From assembly GCF_000620465.1 (NCBI RefSeq), contig NZ_KK211140.1, forward strand, positions 124,001 to 188,000: DNA of 64,000 nucleotides, given 5' to 3'. Each line of letters starts with the position of its first letter. Position 1 is the stretch's first letter. The translations under genes were made by a program, and so were the position numbers. Under the pieces are notes generated by a model. The model was not told the origin of the DNA. It was given only the letters and a program-made list of their open reading frames with translations, and ran no database searches. The DNA comes from Ralstonia sp. UNC404CL21Col. Its GTDB lineage: Bacteria; Pseudomonadota; Gammaproteobacteria; Burkholderiales; Burkholderiaceae. Below are positions 29,083 through 38,011 of this stretch, in pieces.

Positions 29083-29574
29083 TCAATCGGGGTTTGCACA
29101 GTTGACGGGCTGCGCGTTCAGCACGGTGGTCAGCACGCTGGGCGCGATGCTCACGAGAAAGCCGCGCCTGCCGCCGTTGATGTAGATGCGCTCCAGCTCC
29201 AGCACGCTCGCTTCCACATACACCGGCATCGCCTTGCGCACGCCAAACGGCGACGTGCCGCCCACCAGGTAGCCGCTGTGCCGTTGCGCCACCTCGGGCT
29301 TGCAGGGCTGCACGTTCTTGCGCCCGGTCTGGCGTGCAAGGTTCTTGGTGGAGACCGAGCAATCCCCGTGCATCAGCACGATCAGCGGTTTGGCATGCTC
29401 GTCTTCCATCACCAGCGTCTTGACGACGTGGTGTTCATCGACGCCAAGCTGGCGCGAAGACTCGGTCGTACCGCCCTTGTCGACATAGTCGTAGGTGTGT
29501 TCGGTAAAAGCGACGCCATGTGCCTTGAGAAACTGCGTGGCGGGCGTCTCGGAAACGTGCTTGGACTTGCTCAT
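29083..29574 (-). CDS. ybaK: Cys-tRNA(Pro)/Cys-tRNA(Cys) deacylase YbaK
   Basis: Editing enzyme of 163 residues that removes cysteine mischarged on tRNA-Pro. TPATQFLKAHGVAFTEHTYDYVD begins the fold. VVKTLVMEDE carries the conserved catalytic Lys, and GYLVGGTSPFGVRKAMPVYVE is the family GxxxGG/SPFG block. It starts 20 bases after the xerD stop, so it is probably co-transcribed. Confidence 0.95.
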   Translation of the reverse strand: MSKSKHVSETPATQFLKAHGVAFTEHTYDYVDKGGTTESSRQLGVDEHHVVKTLVMEDEHAKPLIVLMHGDCSVSTKNLARQTGRKNVQPCKPEVAQRHSGYLVGGTSPFGVRKAMPVYVEASVLELERIYINGGRRGFLVSIAPSVLTTVLNAQPVNCANPD

Positions 29575-29594
29575 ACGGGGCAGGGATACGATCG

Positions 29595-30530
29595 CTATCC
29601 GCGCGGATGGTGCTGCGCATGCAGTGTGCGCAGACGCTCGCGCGCGACGTGGGTGTAGATCTGCGTGGTGGAAATGTCTGCGTGGCCGAGCAGCATCTGC
29701 ACGACGCGCAAGTCTGCGCCGTGATTGAGCAGGTGCGTGGCAAACGCGTGCCGCAATGTGTGCGGCGACAGCGGCGCGTGAATGTCGGCCAGCAGCGCAT
29801 AGCGTTTGATGAGATACCAGAACGCCTGGCGCGTCATGCCTTCGCCGCGCGCGGTGACGAACAGCGCGTCAGCGGTGCGTTCGCCGAGCAGCGCCGTGCG
29901 GCCATCGCGCAGATAACGCCGCAGCCAGTCGCCCGCTTCCGCGCCGAACGGCACCAGGCGGTCCTTCCCCCCCTTGCCGCCAACCACGCGCACCACGCCT
30001 TCATTCAGGCCGACTTCCACCGTTTTCAGCGCGACGATTTCCGACACGCGCAGCCCGCTCGCATACATCAGTTCGATCATCGCGCGGTCGCGCAGGCCGA
30101 GCGGTGTGTCGACATCGGGCGCGTTGATGAGCGCCTCGACTTGCGTTTCGGACAACGTCTTCGGAAAGCGCGGCGGCTGCTTGGCGGTGGGCAGCAGGCG
30201 CGACGGATCGGTGCTCACCACATGCTCGCGCAACGCCCATTGAAAGAAACGCTTGAACACCGTACGGCGCCGGTTGGCGGACGATGCGCGGCTCTCGGCG
30301 TGGCGTGCGGCGAAGTAATCGGCCAGGTCACCGTCTTCGGTTTCGGCGATGGATTTGCTGCGCTCGGCGAGCCACTGCGCGTAGAGGGTGAGGTCGCGCC
30401 GGTACGCATCGAGCGTATTGCGGGCGAGGCCGTCCTCCAGCCACAGGGCGTCGCAAAAACGCTGGATCGCGTCTGCGCTTTGCGACGGCAGGGACGGTGC
30501 TTCGGCGTCTTTCCGTGCGGCCTTTCTCAT
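29595..30530 (-). CDS. xerD: Site-specific tyrosine recombinase XerD
   Basis: XerD with XerC resolves chromosome dimers at dif. The protein has 311 residues. The N-terminal SAM-like domain spans about 20-105. The catalytic set is R in ASGLRVSEIVAL, K in VGGKGGKDRLVP, HTLRHAFATHLL, LLGHADISTTQIYTHV and the nucleophile Y292. The ATG at 30530 overlaps the ogt TGA (ATGA). Core chromosomal context, not a mobile-element integrase, although close relatives include integrases. Confidence 0.94.
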   Translation of the reverse strand: MRKAARKDAEAPSLPSQSADAIQRFCDALWLEDGLARNTLDAYRRDLTLYAQWLAERSKSIAETEDGDLADYFAARHAESRASSANRRRTVFKRFFQWALREHVVSTDPSRLLPTAKQPPRFPKTLSETQVEALINAPDVDTPLGLRDRAMIELMYASGLRVSEIVALKTVEVGLNEGVVRVVGGKGGKDRLVPFGAEAGDWLRRYLRDGRTALLGERTADALFVTARGEGMTRQAFWYLIKRYALLADIHAPLSPHTLRHAFATHLLNHGADLRVVQMLLGHADISTTQIYTHVARERLRTLHAQHHPRG

Positions 30531-31003
30531 ATCAGCATCACGCCTTCATGGCGCAGGAGCCAGTGCTTGATGTTCAACAGGTAGCCATCCGTGTGATGCG
30601 AAAACCCGCCGATGCCGGACGCACTCACCACGCGGTGGCACGGGATGAGGATCGGGAACCAGTTGTCACCGCAGGCCTGGCCCACCGCGCGTGGCACGCT
30701 GCCGATCTGTTGCGCGATGGTGCCGTAGGTGATGACGCTGCCGCATGGAATGGCGCTGATGGCGTGCCATACGCGGTGCTGGAAATCGGTGCCGGCGCGC
30801 GCGAGCGGGATGTCGAATGTCGCGCGAGGGTCGCTGTAGTACGCGTCGAGCTGACGGGCCAGCCTTGCGATCAACGCGTCGGATGAATCGACGCGGGGTG
30901 TGCCTTCCGGCAGATAAACGAGTTCACGAAGCGCGCCGTCGGCCACGCGCACGCCCAGCTTGCCGAAGGGCGCTTCGAGAACGGCGTCGAAAGGGGATGG
31001 CAT
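30527..31003 (-). CDS. ogt: Methylated-DNA-[protein]-cysteine S-methyltransferase
   Basis: Suicide repair protein of 158 residues that takes the methyl group from O6-methylguanine. The acceptor is C122 in LIPCHRVVSASG. The DNA-binding helix region IPCGSVITYGTIAQQIG and the asparagine hinge GDNW are visible. It is a second O6-MGMT besides the C-terminal domain of Ada at 8822, without an Ada-box-like site in front. This fits a constitutive Ogt plus inducible Ada arrangement. The start is ATG 31003. Confidence 0.95.
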   Translation of the reverse strand: MPSPFDAVLEAPFGKLGVRVADGALRELVYLPEGTPRVDSSDALIARLARQLDAYYSDPRATFDIPLARAGTDFQHRVWHAISAIPCGSVITYGTIAQQIGSVPRAVGQACGDNWFPILIPCHRVVSASGIGGFSHHTDGYLLNIKHWLLRHEGVMLI

Positions 31004-31065
31004 GACAGGGGCCGGCGCTGGAAAACAATCCTGCGAATCTAGCACAGGCCCCACGTGAGGCTGGG

Positions 31066-32043
31066 TTACTGATCCAGCTTGATGTTCTGCTGCTTGACCA
31101 GGGTGCGCATCTTGTCGAATTCGCGTTTGATCTCGGCCGCGTATTGCTGCGGCGTATTGCCCACAGGCTCAGCGCCGGCACCGCGGAATCGATCGACCAA
31201 GCCCGGGTCTTTCAGCGCCTTCACGGCGGCTTCGTTGAGCTTGCGGATGATGTCGTCGGACGTGCCCGCCGGTGCGACGAGGCCATACCACGCCGGGTCA
31301 TTCGCATCCTTCAGGCCGACTTCGGCAAAGGTCGGCACATCGGGCAGGCTATCGATGCGTTTGTTCCACGCCACCACGATCGGCCGCAGCTTGCCGCCCT
31401 TGATGAACTGAATGGACGACGGCAGGTTGTCGACCATGATCGGCACCTGGTTGGCCAGCACGTCGTTCAACGCAGGCCCCGCGCCGCGATACGGCACATG
31501 GACCATCTGCGTCTTGGTCAGCACCTTGAACTCTTCGCCGAGCATGTGGCCGATGCCGCAGGTGCCGGATGTCGCAAACGAATATTTGCCAGGATTGGCT
31601 GTCAGCACCGCGACAAATTCCTTGTAGTTCTTGGCCGGAAAGGTCGGGTTGACTGCAATCACGTTGGCCACCGTGGCCAGGTTGGTGATCGGCTTGAAAT
31701 CCTTGAGCGGGTCGTACGAAAGCTTCGGGTTGCACGCCGGGTTGACGGCATGCGTGGAGACGGTGGCGATGCCGATCGTGTAGCCGTCCGGCGCCGCCTT
31801 GGCGATGGCGTCTGCGCCGATCGAACCGCCGCCGCCGCCCTTGTTTTCCACCACCACGGCCTGGCCCAGCACCTTGGAAAGCTGGTCGGCCACGCCGCGG
31901 CCCACGATGTCTGTCGTGCCGCCGGGCGGAAACGGAATGATCAGTTTGAGCGGCTTGGTAGGGTAGTTGTCGGCCAGCGCGGGTCCGCACAGCGCCATTC
32001 CTGTGGCGCCGATCAGGCTGGCCATCAGTCGTCCCTTGGTCAT
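31066..32043 (-). CDS. Bug-type periplasmic solute-binding protein (tripartite tricarboxylate transporter family)
   Basis: Predicted periplasmic binding protein of 325 residues. MASLIGATGMALCGPALA at the N-terminus is a signal peptide. YPTKPLKLIIPFPPGGTTDIVGR is the classical Bug N-terminus, with AVVVENKGGGGGSIGADAIAKAAPDGYT following. Ligands of this family are mostly carboxylates; this one is unknown. The start ATG 32043 has AAGGAGGAG upstream. No TctB/TctA membrane partner is adjacent, which is common for the many orphan Bug genes of Burkholderiales. Confidence 0.92.
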   Translation of the reverse strand: MTKGRLMASLIGATGMALCGPALADNYPTKPLKLIIPFPPGGTTDIVGRGVADQLSKVLGQAVVVENKGGGGGSIGADAIAKAAPDGYTIGIATVSTHAVNPACNPKLSYDPLKDFKPITNLATVANVIAVNPTFPAKNYKEFVAVLTANPGKYSFATSGTCGIGHMLGEEFKVLTKTQMVHVPYRGAGPALNDVLANQVPIMVDNLPSSIQFIKGGKLRPIVVAWNKRIDSLPDVPTFAEVGLKDANDPAWYGLVAPAGTSDDIIRKLNEAAVKALKDPGLVDRFRGAGAEPVGNTPQQYAAEIKREFDKMRTLVKQQNIKLDQ

Positions 32044-32165
32044 CGTCTCCTCCTTGTAGCTTGGTGTGCGTTCTGCGTTCTTGTGGGGAAACTGCTGAAT
32101 AGCACAACGGCAAACGCCAGCCACACGGCAACCGGGGAAACCCTGAAAAGCCAATCGTCAGCTTG

Positions 32166-32816
32166 TCAGCTTCCGAGCAGCCCGTTTTTCAGATCGCGGT
32201 CGACCGGGCTGTTGCCGATGAAGATGCTGAGCACGGCCTGGTAGAAGTCTTCGCCGGGGATGGCCTTTGTGCGTGCCACCCCGTTGATGCTGATGGTGGT
32301 GCCGGTATGGGGGGCGTAGTCGAAGTTGATGGTGTCGCCGCGCTTGGTGGAGCCGATCTGGCGCATCGCGTCTTCCAGCTGCGTCAGGCGGTCGGCCAGC
32401 TTCTGCACTTGAATTTCGGTCTGGTTGCGGTGGATGCCGTCGTTCAGCGCGTGGATGAACGTGTCGGCACCGACGTCGCGCAGCGGATGGATCTGCAGCC
32501 GCTTCGGCCCCTTCATGCCGAGGACGACTGCCGCGTTCTTGGCGCGCTCCGGCAGGTACAGGCCCGCCACATAGCCCTTGATGACGAACACCGAACGCAG
32601 GCCCGTGCCGTTGAGCAGCAGTTCGCGGCCGGCCACACGAGCGGCGTCGTCGAAGGGCACACCCTCGACGTTCACCGCTGCCCATGCCGTGCTCACACAC
32701 GCAGCGCAGAACATCGCGCCCAGGACGCCACCGCGCCACGCGCGTGCCATCCGGGATGAGCGGGCACGGATACCAGCCTGCAATGCGCGACGGAGATCAA
32801 CAAGAGCGGAAAACAT
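32166..32816 (-). CDS. Chalcone-isomerase-like exported protein
   Basis: Protein of 216 residues with an N-terminal hydrophobic segment (GGVLGAMFCAACVSTAWA) that looks like a signal peptide. The mature part, VNVEGVPFDDAARVAGRELLLNGTG and VFVIKGYVAGLYLPERAKN, matches the bacterial chalcone_isomerase-like family. Bacterial members lack a proven enzymatic role. Start choice is uncertain: ATG 32816, or ATG 32750, which gives a more typical signal peptide of about 24 residues. It precedes the Bug gene by 122 bases. Confidence 0.82.
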   Translation of the reverse strand: MFSALVDLRRALQAGIRARSSRMARAWRGGVLGAMFCAACVSTAWAAVNVEGVPFDDAARVAGRELLLNGTGLRSVFVIKGYVAGLYLPERAKNAAVVLGMKGPKRLQIHPLRDVGADTFIHALNDGIHRNQTEIQVQKLADRLTQLEDAMRQIGSTKRGDTINFDYAPHTGTTISINGVARTKAIPGEDFYQAVLSIFIGNSPVDRDLKNGLLGS

Positions 32817-32890
32817 CGAAGTGGACGGTTTAGGATTAAGCCGCCATTTTCCCGATATTTTATTTACAAACAATTAGTGTCTGCCCTGAT

Positions 32891-32906
32891 GCGCAAGCGT
32901 TTGCGT
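32891..32906. promoter_or_regulatory. LacI/PurR-like operator candidate GCGCAAGCGTTTGCGT
   Basis: Matches the E. coli PurR box ACGCAAACGTTTGCGT at 14 of 16 positions, with the CG-centred dyad typical of LacI-family operators. It lies 75-90 bases upstream of the chalcone-isomerase-like start. No LacI-family gene is in the window. Confidence 0.4.
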
Positions 32907-32979
32907 ACTAGGCGGTATAAGGCCCTGCTGGCGTCAGCATTAAGCGGCATTCATGGGTCTGTGCTAGACACGCATTGTT

Positions 32980-32994
32980 TTGTTTTTAAAACAA
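32980..32994. promoter_or_regulatory. AT-rich palindrome TTGTTTTTAAAACAA
   Basis: A perfect dyad around a central T in the 261-bp gap between queG and the chalcone-isomerase-like gene. It is unusual here for its A/T content. It could be an operator or part of a weak terminator behind queG, 84 bases after its stop. Confidence 0.4.
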
Positions 32995-33077
32995 GCTGCA
33001 GGCTGCGTGAAAAAACAGATTAAGCGCGCGTCACAGTGTTGATGCGCTGGTGTGTTGCGCCACAGGGAGCGCTCACG

Positions 33078-34229
33078 TCATTGGGCGAGCGCCCATGCGA
33101 CGTGTTCACGCACGAGTTCCGACGCGTCATCAGCGCGTGCACGCAGGGCGGCGGTCAGTTGCGTGCGCGCGGCATCTGGCAGCGGCCCGCGCAGCGCGTT
33201 GCCGATCGCCACGGCAATGTTGCGCAGCCAACGCTCGTGCCCGATGCGGCGGATCGGGCTGCCTTCGAGGCGCTGGTTGAACTCGGTGTCGGTCCAGTTG
33301 AACAGGCCAGCCAACGTGGCCGCGTCCAAGCCGTTGCGCACGTCGAAGTCGGGCAGGTTGGCCGGCACGGCAAATTTGTTCCATGGGCAGACGAGCTGGC
33401 AGTCGTCGCAGCCGTAGACGCGGTTGCCCATCGCCGGGCGCAATTCAACCGGGATGCTGCCCTTGTGCTCGATGGTCAGGTAAGAGATGCAGCGTCGCGC
33501 GTCCACCGTGTATGGCGCGACGATGGCCTGCGTGGGGCACACGTCGATGCAGCGCGTGCAGTTGCCGCAGTGGGGCTCCACGGGCGGGTCGACGGGAAAG
33601 GGCAGGTCGACGAGGATCTCTCCGAGAAAGAACATCGAGCCCGCATCGCGGTCGAGCAGCAGCGTGTGTTTGCCGCGCCAGCCGAGGCCGCCGTTGGTAG
33701 CCAGTGCGACTTCCAGGACCGGCGCTGAATCGGTGAATACGCGAAAGCCGTACGGCCCGACAGCGCCGGCAATCTTCTCTGCCAGCTTCTGCAGGCGCTG
33801 GCGCAGTACCTTGTGATAGTCGCGGCCGCGCGCGTAGAGCGAGATGGTGGCGTCTTCAGGGCGGCGCAGGCGGTCCCACTCGATGGTGCGCCAGTCGCTG
33901 CCGGGTGTTTGCGGATCGGTCAGATGTGGCAGATACGGCATCCGCGCGACGATGGCGCGTACCGTTCCGGCAACAAGTTCGGCCGGGCGTGCGCGGAGCA
34001 TGCCATGGTTCGCCATATAATCCATGTCACCGTGAAACCCCTGCGCAAGCCATGTCTGGAGCCCTTCTTCAGCATGCGACAGGTCGACATCGGCGATGCG
34101 GACCGCATCGAAACCGAGTTCGGCACCCCAGGAGCGAATCTGCGCGACAAGCGCTTGCATGCCGGCCGCATCGGCTGGCAGGCGTGCATCGAGGTTCGTT
34201 TCGGGTGATGACGTGGGGGTGGCGGACAT
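33078..34229 (-). CDS. queG: Epoxyqueuosine reductase
   Basis: QueG reduces epoxyqueuosine in tRNA to queuosine, using cobalamin and two [4Fe-4S] clusters. The protein has 383 residues. Clusters are held by CGNCTRCIDVCPTQAI (about 238-253) and GCDDCQLVCPWN (about 290-301). SLYARGRDYHKVLRQRLQ and SAPVLEVALATNGGLGWRGKHTLLL are family blocks. The start is ATG 34229, which shares two bases with the divergent tsaE ATG. TACAAT lies just 7-12 bases before this ATG on the minus strand, so the mRNA may be nearly leaderless. Confidence 0.94.
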   Translation of the reverse strand: MSATPTSSPETNLDARLPADAAGMQALVAQIRSWGAELGFDAVRIADVDLSHAEEGLQTWLAQGFHGDMDYMANHGMLRARPAELVAGTVRAIVARMPYLPHLTDPQTPGSDWRTIEWDRLRRPEDATISLYARGRDYHKVLRQRLQKLAEKIAGAVGPYGFRVFTDSAPVLEVALATNGGLGWRGKHTLLLDRDAGSMFFLGEILVDLPFPVDPPVEPHCGNCTRCIDVCPTQAIVAPYTVDARRCISYLTIEHKGSIPVELRPAMGNRVYGCDDCQLVCPWNKFAVPANLPDFDVRNGLDAATLAGLFNWTDTEFNQRLEGSPIRRIGHERWLRNIAVAIGNALRGPLPDAARTQLTAALRARADDASELVREHVAWALAQ

Positions 34230-34824
34230 GCCCAAATTGTACGCAATGCCCACCGTGCTCCCTGCTGACGCGCCTTCTGGTCTGACCCCTCCGCTCGCTG
34301 AGCGCACGCTTTCGCTCACCGATGAAGCGGCCACGTCGGCCTTTGGCGCGGCACTCGCGCAGGCCGTGCTGGCATTGGGTCCGCGGCCCGTGCAGGTGCA
34401 GCTTTCCGGCGATCTGGGCGCGGGCAAGACGACGCTGTCGCGGGCCATCCTGCGCGGCCTCGGGCACACCGGACGCGTGCGCAGCCCCACCTATACGCTG
34501 GTCGAGCCGTACGACGTGGCCGGAACCACTGGCACGCAGAAGGTCTATCACTTCGACCTGTACCGCTTTGCCGATCCCGAAGAGTGGACCGATGCCGGGT
34601 TCCGTGACTGTTTTGCCGAACCCGCGTTGTGCCTGGTCGAATGGCCCGAGAAGGCGCAGGCGCTGCTCGGTACGCCCGACCTGCACATCGCTTTATCGGT
34701 CGACGTTGTGCACGAAACCTACGATGACGGCGTTGAGCATGCACCGCGCGCAGCCCGTCTGAGCGCACGCACGCAGACCGGCCTTCAACTTCTACAGTCG
34801 TTGCAACACCTGTTCCCATGCTGA
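34228..34824 (+). CDS. tsaE: tRNA threonylcarbamoyladenosine biosynthesis ATPase TsaE
   Basis: TsaE is the P-loop ATPase that resets the TsaBD complex making t6A37 in tRNA. The protein has 198 residues, longer than E. coli (153) because of an N-terminal tail and a C-terminal extension. Walker A is GDLGAGKTTLSRA. RVRSPTYTLVEPY, YHFDLYRF and LVEWPEKA are diagnostic. ATG 34246 is an alternative start. It overlaps amiC by seven bases; a tsaE-amiC pair is common in proteobacteria. Confidence 0.93.
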   Translation: MPKLYAMPTVLPADAPSGLTPPLAERTLSLTDEAATSAFGAALAQAVLALGPRPVQVQLSGDLGAGKTTLSRAILRGLGHTGRVRSPTYTLVEPYDVAGTTGTQKVYHFDLYRFADPEEWTDAGFRDCFAEPALCLVEWPEKAQALLGTPDLHIALSVDVVHETYDDGVEHAPRAARLSARTQTGLQLLQSLQHLFPC

Positions 34825-36341
34825 TCAAGCATCTGCCGACCGACCAACCGGATGATCCCAACCTGCCGAGCCAGGCCCGCCGCCAATGGCTCACGCGCAT
34901 GGCGAAGGCCGGCGCGGGCACGGTCATCCTGAGCCTGGTGGGCCCGCAGATTGCACGCGGCGCCAACATCGTCGCGGTGCGCGTGTGGCCCGCCGAGGAC
35001 TACACGCGCGTGACGATCGAATCCGACGTCGCGCTCAAGGCCACGCATCAGCTCATCAAGGATCCGGATCGTCTGATGGTCGACATCGACGGGCTCGACC
35101 TGAACCCGACCTTGCGCGAGTTGGTGGCCAAGATTGCGCCGAACGATCCGTACATCCGCCAGGTGCGCGTGGGCCAGAACCGGCCGAGCGTCGTGCGCCT
35201 GGTGTTCGACCTGAAGGAAAGCGTCAACCCGCAGGTGTTCACGTTGCTGCCGATTGCTGGCTATCGCAACCGGCTTGTGTTCGACCTGTACCCGACCAAC
35301 CCGCCCGACCCGCTGATGCAGCTCGTGCAGGCCACCGAGGGCAAGCAGGAGCGCTTTGCCGCGTCAGGCGGTACGCCGATGCCGACGCCGTCGGATGACG
35401 ATGACCCGATCGCCGCGCTGGCACGCCGCGACAGCGGCGCAAGCTCCACCAAGCCAGCGATCGAAGAGCCGCAAGCTCCGGCACTTGCCAGCCGCACACC
35501 GCCTCGCAAGACGCCGCCTTCGACGTCAATGAATCCTCCGTCGACGCTCGCCAACGCGCCGAACACGCCGCCGCTGGAGATCGTTCCCGAACAACCTGTG
35601 CCGCGCACGCCCTCAAACGGCCCGCGCATGCGCCGCCTGCTTACCGTCGCCATCGACCCCGGCCATGGCGGAGAAGATCCAGGCGCCACGGGCGGTGCCG
35701 GCACGCACGAGAAAGACGTGGTGCTATCGATCGCCCGCATGCTCAAGGCCAAGATCGACGCTCAGCCCAACATGCGCGCCATGATGACGCGCGATTCCGA
35801 CTACTTCGTCCCGCTGGGCGTGCGCGTGCAGAAGGCGCGCCGCGTGCAGGCGGACCTGTTCGTCTCCATCCACGCCGATGCCTTTCTCTCACCGGAGGCG
35901 CGCGGGGCCTCGGTGTTCGTGTTGTCCGATCGCGGCGCTTCGAGCGCGCAGGCCAAGTGGCTTGCCAACAAGGAAAACGCGGCCGACATGATCGGCGGGG
36001 CGAATCTCGGCTCGAAAGACGCGCAGGTCACGCGCGTGCTGCTGGATCTGTCGACCACCGCGCAGATCACCGACAGCATGAAGGTCGGCAAGGCGGTGCT
36101 GGACCAGATTGGCGGCATCAATCGGCTGCACAAGGGGCAGGTCGAGCAGGCGGGCTTTGCGGTGCTCAAGGCGCCGGACATTCCGTCGATCCTGGTCGAG
36201 ACGGCCTTCATCTCCAACCCGGAGGAAGAGGCCAAGCTCAACGACCTGGGTCACCAGAACCAGCTTGCCGACGCCATCCTGCGCGGCATTCGGGCGTACT
36301 TCGCCAAGAACCCGCCGCTGTCGCGCAACCCGGGCGTCTGA
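34818..36341 (+). CDS. amiC: N-acetylmuramoyl-L-alanine amidase (AmiC type)
   Basis: Periplasmic zinc amidase that splits septal peptidoglycan. The protein has 507 residues. ARRQWLTRMAKAGAGTVILSL at 22-42 looks like a Tat signal. An AMIN domain follows (about 50-165), then a Pro/Thr-rich linker (about 180-270), then Amidase_3 with zinc ligands in IDPGHGGEDPGATG and SIHADAF and the glutamate in LVETAFISNPEEE. It starts inside the end of tsaE. It probably acts with EnvC/NlpD-type activators encoded elsewhere. Confidence 0.94.
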   Translation: MLIKHLPTDQPDDPNLPSQARRQWLTRMAKAGAGTVILSLVGPQIARGANIVAVRVWPAEDYTRVTIESDVALKATHQLIKDPDRLMVDIDGLDLNPTLRELVAKIAPNDPYIRQVRVGQNRPSVVRLVFDLKESVNPQVFTLLPIAGYRNRLVFDLYPTNPPDPLMQLVQATEGKQERFAASGGTPMPTPSDDDDPIAALARRDSGASSTKPAIEEPQAPALASRTPPRKTPPSTSMNPPSTLANAPNTPPLEIVPEQPVPRTPSNGPRMRRLLTVAIDPGHGGEDPGATGGAGTHEKDVVLSIARMLKAKIDAQPNMRAMMTRDSDYFVPLGVRVQKARRVQADLFVSIHADAFLSPEARGASVFVLSDRGASSAQAKWLANKENAADMIGGANLGSKDAQVTRVLLDLSTTAQITDSMKVGKAVLDQIGGINRLHKGQVEQAGFAVLKAPDIPSILVETAFISNPEEEAKLNDLGHQNQLADAILRGIRAYFAKNPPLSRNPGV

Positions 36342-36344
36342 GGC

Positions 36345-36890
36345 ATGACGACGCTCGTGTTGCGCGAAGGCAGTGCATCCGACGCCGGCACCATCGCCGA
36401 CATTCATACGCGCAGCTGGCAAAGCGCGTACCGCGGGCTGGGCGTTTTGTCGGACGCGTATCTCGATAGCCGCGCAGCGACCGACATCCAGGCGAAATGG
36501 CGTGAACGCATGGCCGCAGCCGTGGCCGGACAGCAGGTGTGGTGTGCCGATCTGGACGGCCAGACCATCGGTTTTCTGTGCGCCCTGCGTGAAAACGGCA
36601 CGCCCTTGGGTGCGTTCGTCGATAACCTGCATCTGCTGCCAGCCTCACGCGGCCATGGTGTCGGCAAGCGTCTGATGGGCGAAGCGGCGCGTTGGACCGC
36701 CGCTCAGGGCATCACGCAGTTGCATCTGCTGGTGTACGAGGCGAACACCGCTGCGATCGGCTTCTACAAAGCCCTGGGCGGTGTGTCGGTCAGCCGGGAC
36801 TGGCTGGAGACGGCCGATGGCGGCCACGCTTGGGTGCGCACCTACCACTGGCCGGAAGCGGAATTCGCGGGCCTGACGCGCTTGCCTTGA
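36345..36890 (+). CDS. GNAT family N-acetyltransferase
   Basis: Predicted acetyltransferase of 181 residues. VDNLHLLPASRGHGVGKRLMGEAARW (motif A, about 91-116) and LLVYEANTAAIGFYKALGG (motif B, about 127-145) are clear. Its substrate is unknown. It starts three bases after amiC and may share its transcript. It ends back to back with the convergent SBF gene (TGA then TCA, no base between). Confidence 0.9.
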   Translation: MTTLVLREGSASDAGTIADIHTRSWQSAYRGLGVLSDAYLDSRAATDIQAKWRERMAAAVAGQQVWCADLDGQTIGFLCALRENGTPLGAFVDNLHLLPASRGHGVGKRLMGEAARWTAAQGITQLHLLVYEANTAAIGFYKALGGVSVSRDWLETADGGHAWVRTYHWPEAEFAGLTRLP

Positions 36891-37922
36891 TCAAGCCGCG
36901 CGGCTTGCCGGGACGCCTGCGCTGGCCTCGGCGTGGGCAACGCGATCCGCATACCTGCGCGCCAGCGTCGAGCACACGATCAGCTGCAGCTGGTGATAAA
37001 TCATCAGCGGCAGAACGATCAGGCCCAGCGCCGGGTTGCCGGCAAACAGGATCTTCGCCATCGGCACGCCGTTCGCCAAGCTCTTCTTCGAGCCGCAGAA
37101 CACAGCGGTGATTTCGTCGGCCAGGCTGAAACCGGCGCGCCGCGACAGCCATGTCGTCGCACCGAGCACGACGAACAGCAGCGCGCCGCTCATGACAGCC
37201 ACGGCCACGATGGTCTCCCACGGATACTTCGACCACACACCCGCGTGGGTCGAGTCGGCAAACGAGTTGAACACGATCAGCAGGATCACCGCGCGGTCGA
37301 CCTTGTTGATGATCGCCTTGTGCTTGTTGATGAACCCGCCGATGACCGGGCGCAGCAACTGCCCCAGCACGAAGGGCAGCAGCAGTTGCTCGGCCACGCC
37401 CAGCAGCGCCTTGCCGACCGACAAGTCCGCGCCCGACGCCTGGATCACGAAGCTCATCAGCAGCGGCGTGGCGATCATGCCGATCAGCCCCGAGATGGTC
37501 GCGTTGAAGATGGCGGCCGGCACGTTGCCCTTGGCCATGGCCGTCATCGCCACTGACGACGACACCGTGGACGGCAGCGCGCACAGATAGAACACGCCCA
37601 GCAGCAGCTCAGCCGGAATGAACGGCTTGCAGACAAACAGGATGACCGCGCCGATCAGCGGAAACAGGATGAAGGTGCAGCTCTGCACGAACAGATGCAG
37701 ACGCCAGTTGCGCGCGCCTTCGACGATCTTCTCGCGCGAGAGCGCCGCGCCGTGCAGGAAGAACACCAGCGACACGCCGACGATGGTGACGATGTCGAGC
37801 CGCAGCGGGCCGTCGCTCGCGCCAAGCGCCGGGAAGAAAAGGGCCAGGGCGACCATCACCAGCATGGCGCGAATGAACCCATCGATCTGGGACAACAGCG
37901 GAGATAACAGCGGGATCTTCAT
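36891..37922 (-). CDS. Bile acid:sodium symporter family transporter (YfeH/SBF-like)
   Basis: Membrane protein of 343 residues with about ten hydrophobic helices. LCALPSTVSSSVAMTAMAKGNVPAAIFNATISGL and CGSKKSLANGVPMAKILF match SBF-like (PF13593) proteins. The CALPSTVSSS loop is the usual sodium-site region. Substrate unknown. It is divergent from the LysR gene across 119 bases, so that LysR may control it. Confidence 0.9.
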   Translation of the reverse strand: MKIPLLSPLLSQIDGFIRAMLVMVALALFFPALGASDGPLRLDIVTIVGVSLVFFLHGAALSREKIVEGARNWRLHLFVQSCTFILFPLIGAVILFVCKPFIPAELLLGVFYLCALPSTVSSSVAMTAMAKGNVPAAIFNATISGLIGMIATPLLMSFVIQASGADLSVGKALLGVAEQLLLPFVLGQLLRPVIGGFINKHKAIINKVDRAVILLIVFNSFADSTHAGVWSKYPWETIVAVAVMSGALLFVVLGATTWLSRRAGFSLADEITAVFCGSKKSLANGVPMAKILFAGNPALGLIVLPLMIYHQLQLIVCSTLARRYADRVAHAEASAGVPASRAA

Positions 37923-38011
37923 GTGCGTGCGCGGTCACCATTACGTAACGGCGCGGATTGGATGGCGGGATAGCCGCTATTGCACAACATCCCTATCTAG
38001 AATACAAATGC

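Noticed and set aside
29595-30530. Tyrosine recombinase as sign of an integrated element
   Set aside because: Sequence and context (ogt, ybaK, plsY) fit chromosomal XerD. No tRNA target, direct repeats or foreign genes were seen.
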